This document shows positions 5,659-5,930 of a stretch of 5,930 nucleotides of DNA, one piece after another (positions within the stretch are counted from its first letter, which is position 1; the number at the start of each line of letters is the position of its first letter). The DNA comes from Planktomarina sp. (GTDB lineage: Bacteria > Pseudomonadota > Alphaproteobacteria > Rhodobacterales > Rhodobacteraceae), in assembly GCA_016780825.1 (NCBI GenBank), contig JADHLF010000068.1, positions 1 to 5,930 of the forward strand, given 5' to 3'. Below the pieces are notes generated by a model. It did no database searches, was not told the DNA's origin, and saw nothing but the letters and a program-made list of their open reading frames with translations. A program made the position numbers and the translations under genes.

Positions 5659-5688
5659 ATTTCTTTAACCTTTTTCCGACATTAACCC

Positions 5689-5708
5689 GACTGTAAACAG
5701 GAACAGTC
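5689..5708. promoter_or_regulatory. Inverted repeat GACTGT-N8-ACAGTC upstream of yggS
   Basis: GACTGT (5689-5694) and ACAGTC (5703-5708) are perfect 6-base inverted repeats around AAACAGGA, 31 bases upstream of the yggS start. The distance suits an operator overlapping the yggS promoter, but no convincing -35/-10 pair was found and the factor is unknown. Confidence 0.3.
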
Positions 5709-5710
5709 AG

Positions 5711-5757
5711 GATGTCATTGGCTGAAAACCACCGATGCAGTGTGACATCTGTGCATC
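5711..5757. repeat. Two overlapping inverted repeats in the yggS / secreted-protein intergenic region
   Basis: GATGTCA (5711-5717) is complementary to TGACATC (5743-5749), and GATGCA (5734-5739) to TGCATC (5752-5757). The second pair interleaves with the first, so in RNA the two stems could form only as alternatives or as a pseudoknot; in DNA they could be stacked protein sites. Only the complementarity is observed. Confidence 0.35.
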
Positions 5758-5840
5758 ACGTTGGCGTTTCGGTGCGCTGTGGCAGGGGGGATCACTTGAC
5801 CCAAGGGCCGTTCCCACGTCACTAAAGTCGTAATGCTTAA

Positions 5841-5856
5841 CCAAGGTGTTCCTTGG
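5841..5856. repeat. Hairpin CCAAGG-TGTT-CCTTGG upstream of the last gene
   Basis: CCAAGG (5841-5846) and CCTTGG (5851-5856) form a perfect 6-bp stem with a 4-base loop, 39 bases before the final start codon. No U-run follows directly, so it is not a standard terminator. TTTAAT (5864-5869), a 5/6 match to a -10 box, comes 7 bases later, so the dyad occupies the expected -35 area and may be an activator or repressor site. Confidence 0.35.
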
Positions 5857-5895
5857 CTTGGTATTTAATTTTGGATAGCAACTCGAGGGAAAAAC

Positions 5896-5930
5896 ATGAA
5901 ACGCATCCTCCTTACAACTACTTCTTTGGT
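5896..5930 (+). CDS. Start of a probable exported protein, possibly a porin (partial)
   Basis: Only 35 bases are present, encoding MKRILLTTTSLV before the right edge. A lysine/arginine start followed by a hydrophobic, Thr/Ser-rich run is the beginning of a Sec signal peptide. Rhodobacteraceae trimeric porins often begin in a similar way (MKKILFATTALV), so a porin is a reasonable guess, but eleven complete residues after Met cannot establish it. GAGGGA (5885-5890) lies 5 bases before the ATG and is a good ribosome site. The long upstream region with dyads suits a regulated, highly expressed envelope gene. Confidence 0.5.
   Translation, partial: MKRILLTTTSL

Noticed and set aside
5665..5687. 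CtrA-type site from repeated TTAACC
   Set aside because: TTAACC at 5665-5670 and 5682-5687 leaves 13 bases between the TTAA cores, not the 7 expected for CtrA; a third copy at 5837-5842 is isolated.
5741..5760. CRP-like site (TGTGA ... TCACG)
   Set aside because: The half-sites are 10 bases apart instead of 6, so the geometry does not fit a CRP/FNR dimer.

Overview
The window looks like a chromosomal segment of an alphaproteobacterium, most likely a Rhodobacteraceae (Roseobacter-type) organism. This is inferred from the gene families: an orphan OmpR-type regulator resembling CenR, a 351-residue RibA with a non-standard N-terminal half, a COG3786-type YkuD protein directly behind it, and a start resembling the signal peptide of a Rhodobacteraceae porin. 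No RNA gene, insertion sequence, CRISPR array or prophage feature is visible, and coding style is uniform.

Positions 1-2488 hold part of a homoprotocatechuate (3,4-dihydroxyphenylacetate) meta-cleavage cluster. A MarR-type repressor (HpaR, cut by the left edge, minus strand) diverges from three plus-strand genes joined by 4-base ATGA overlaps: hpaF (CHM isomerase), a single-domain FAH-fold protein related to HpaG, and hpaH (OHED hydratase). These would take ring-cleaved, oxidised homoprotocatechuate to 4-hydroxy-2-oxoheptanedioate. The ring dioxygenase, CHMS dehydrogenase and aldolase are not in the window. A 15-bp perfect dyad lies at the predicted hpaR transcription start and is the best candidate for the HpaR operator.

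A GC-rich hairpin at 2524-2552 separates hpaH from a convergent minus-strand response regulator (2613-3299). From the shared upstream region, which is rich in dyads, ribA (3443-4498) runs rightward and is coupled by another ATGA overlap to a YkuD-domain L,D-transpeptidase-like gene (4495-4989). That gene converges, with only 6 bases between stop codons, on a minus-strand YggS/PLPHP gene (4996-5658). The last interval (5659-5895) contains several inverted repeats and leads into the first 35 bases of a probable secreted or outer-membrane protein gene.

Most of this is ordinary core and catabolic content. The points most worth a second look are the RibA N-terminal half that resembles a decayed DHBP synthase, the Asp-to-Glu change at the expected third metal ligand of the FAH protein, the ribA-ykuD coupling with no export signal on the YkuD protein, and the uncharacterised dyads in the three intergenic regions. 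I found no clear evidence of a wholly new system.
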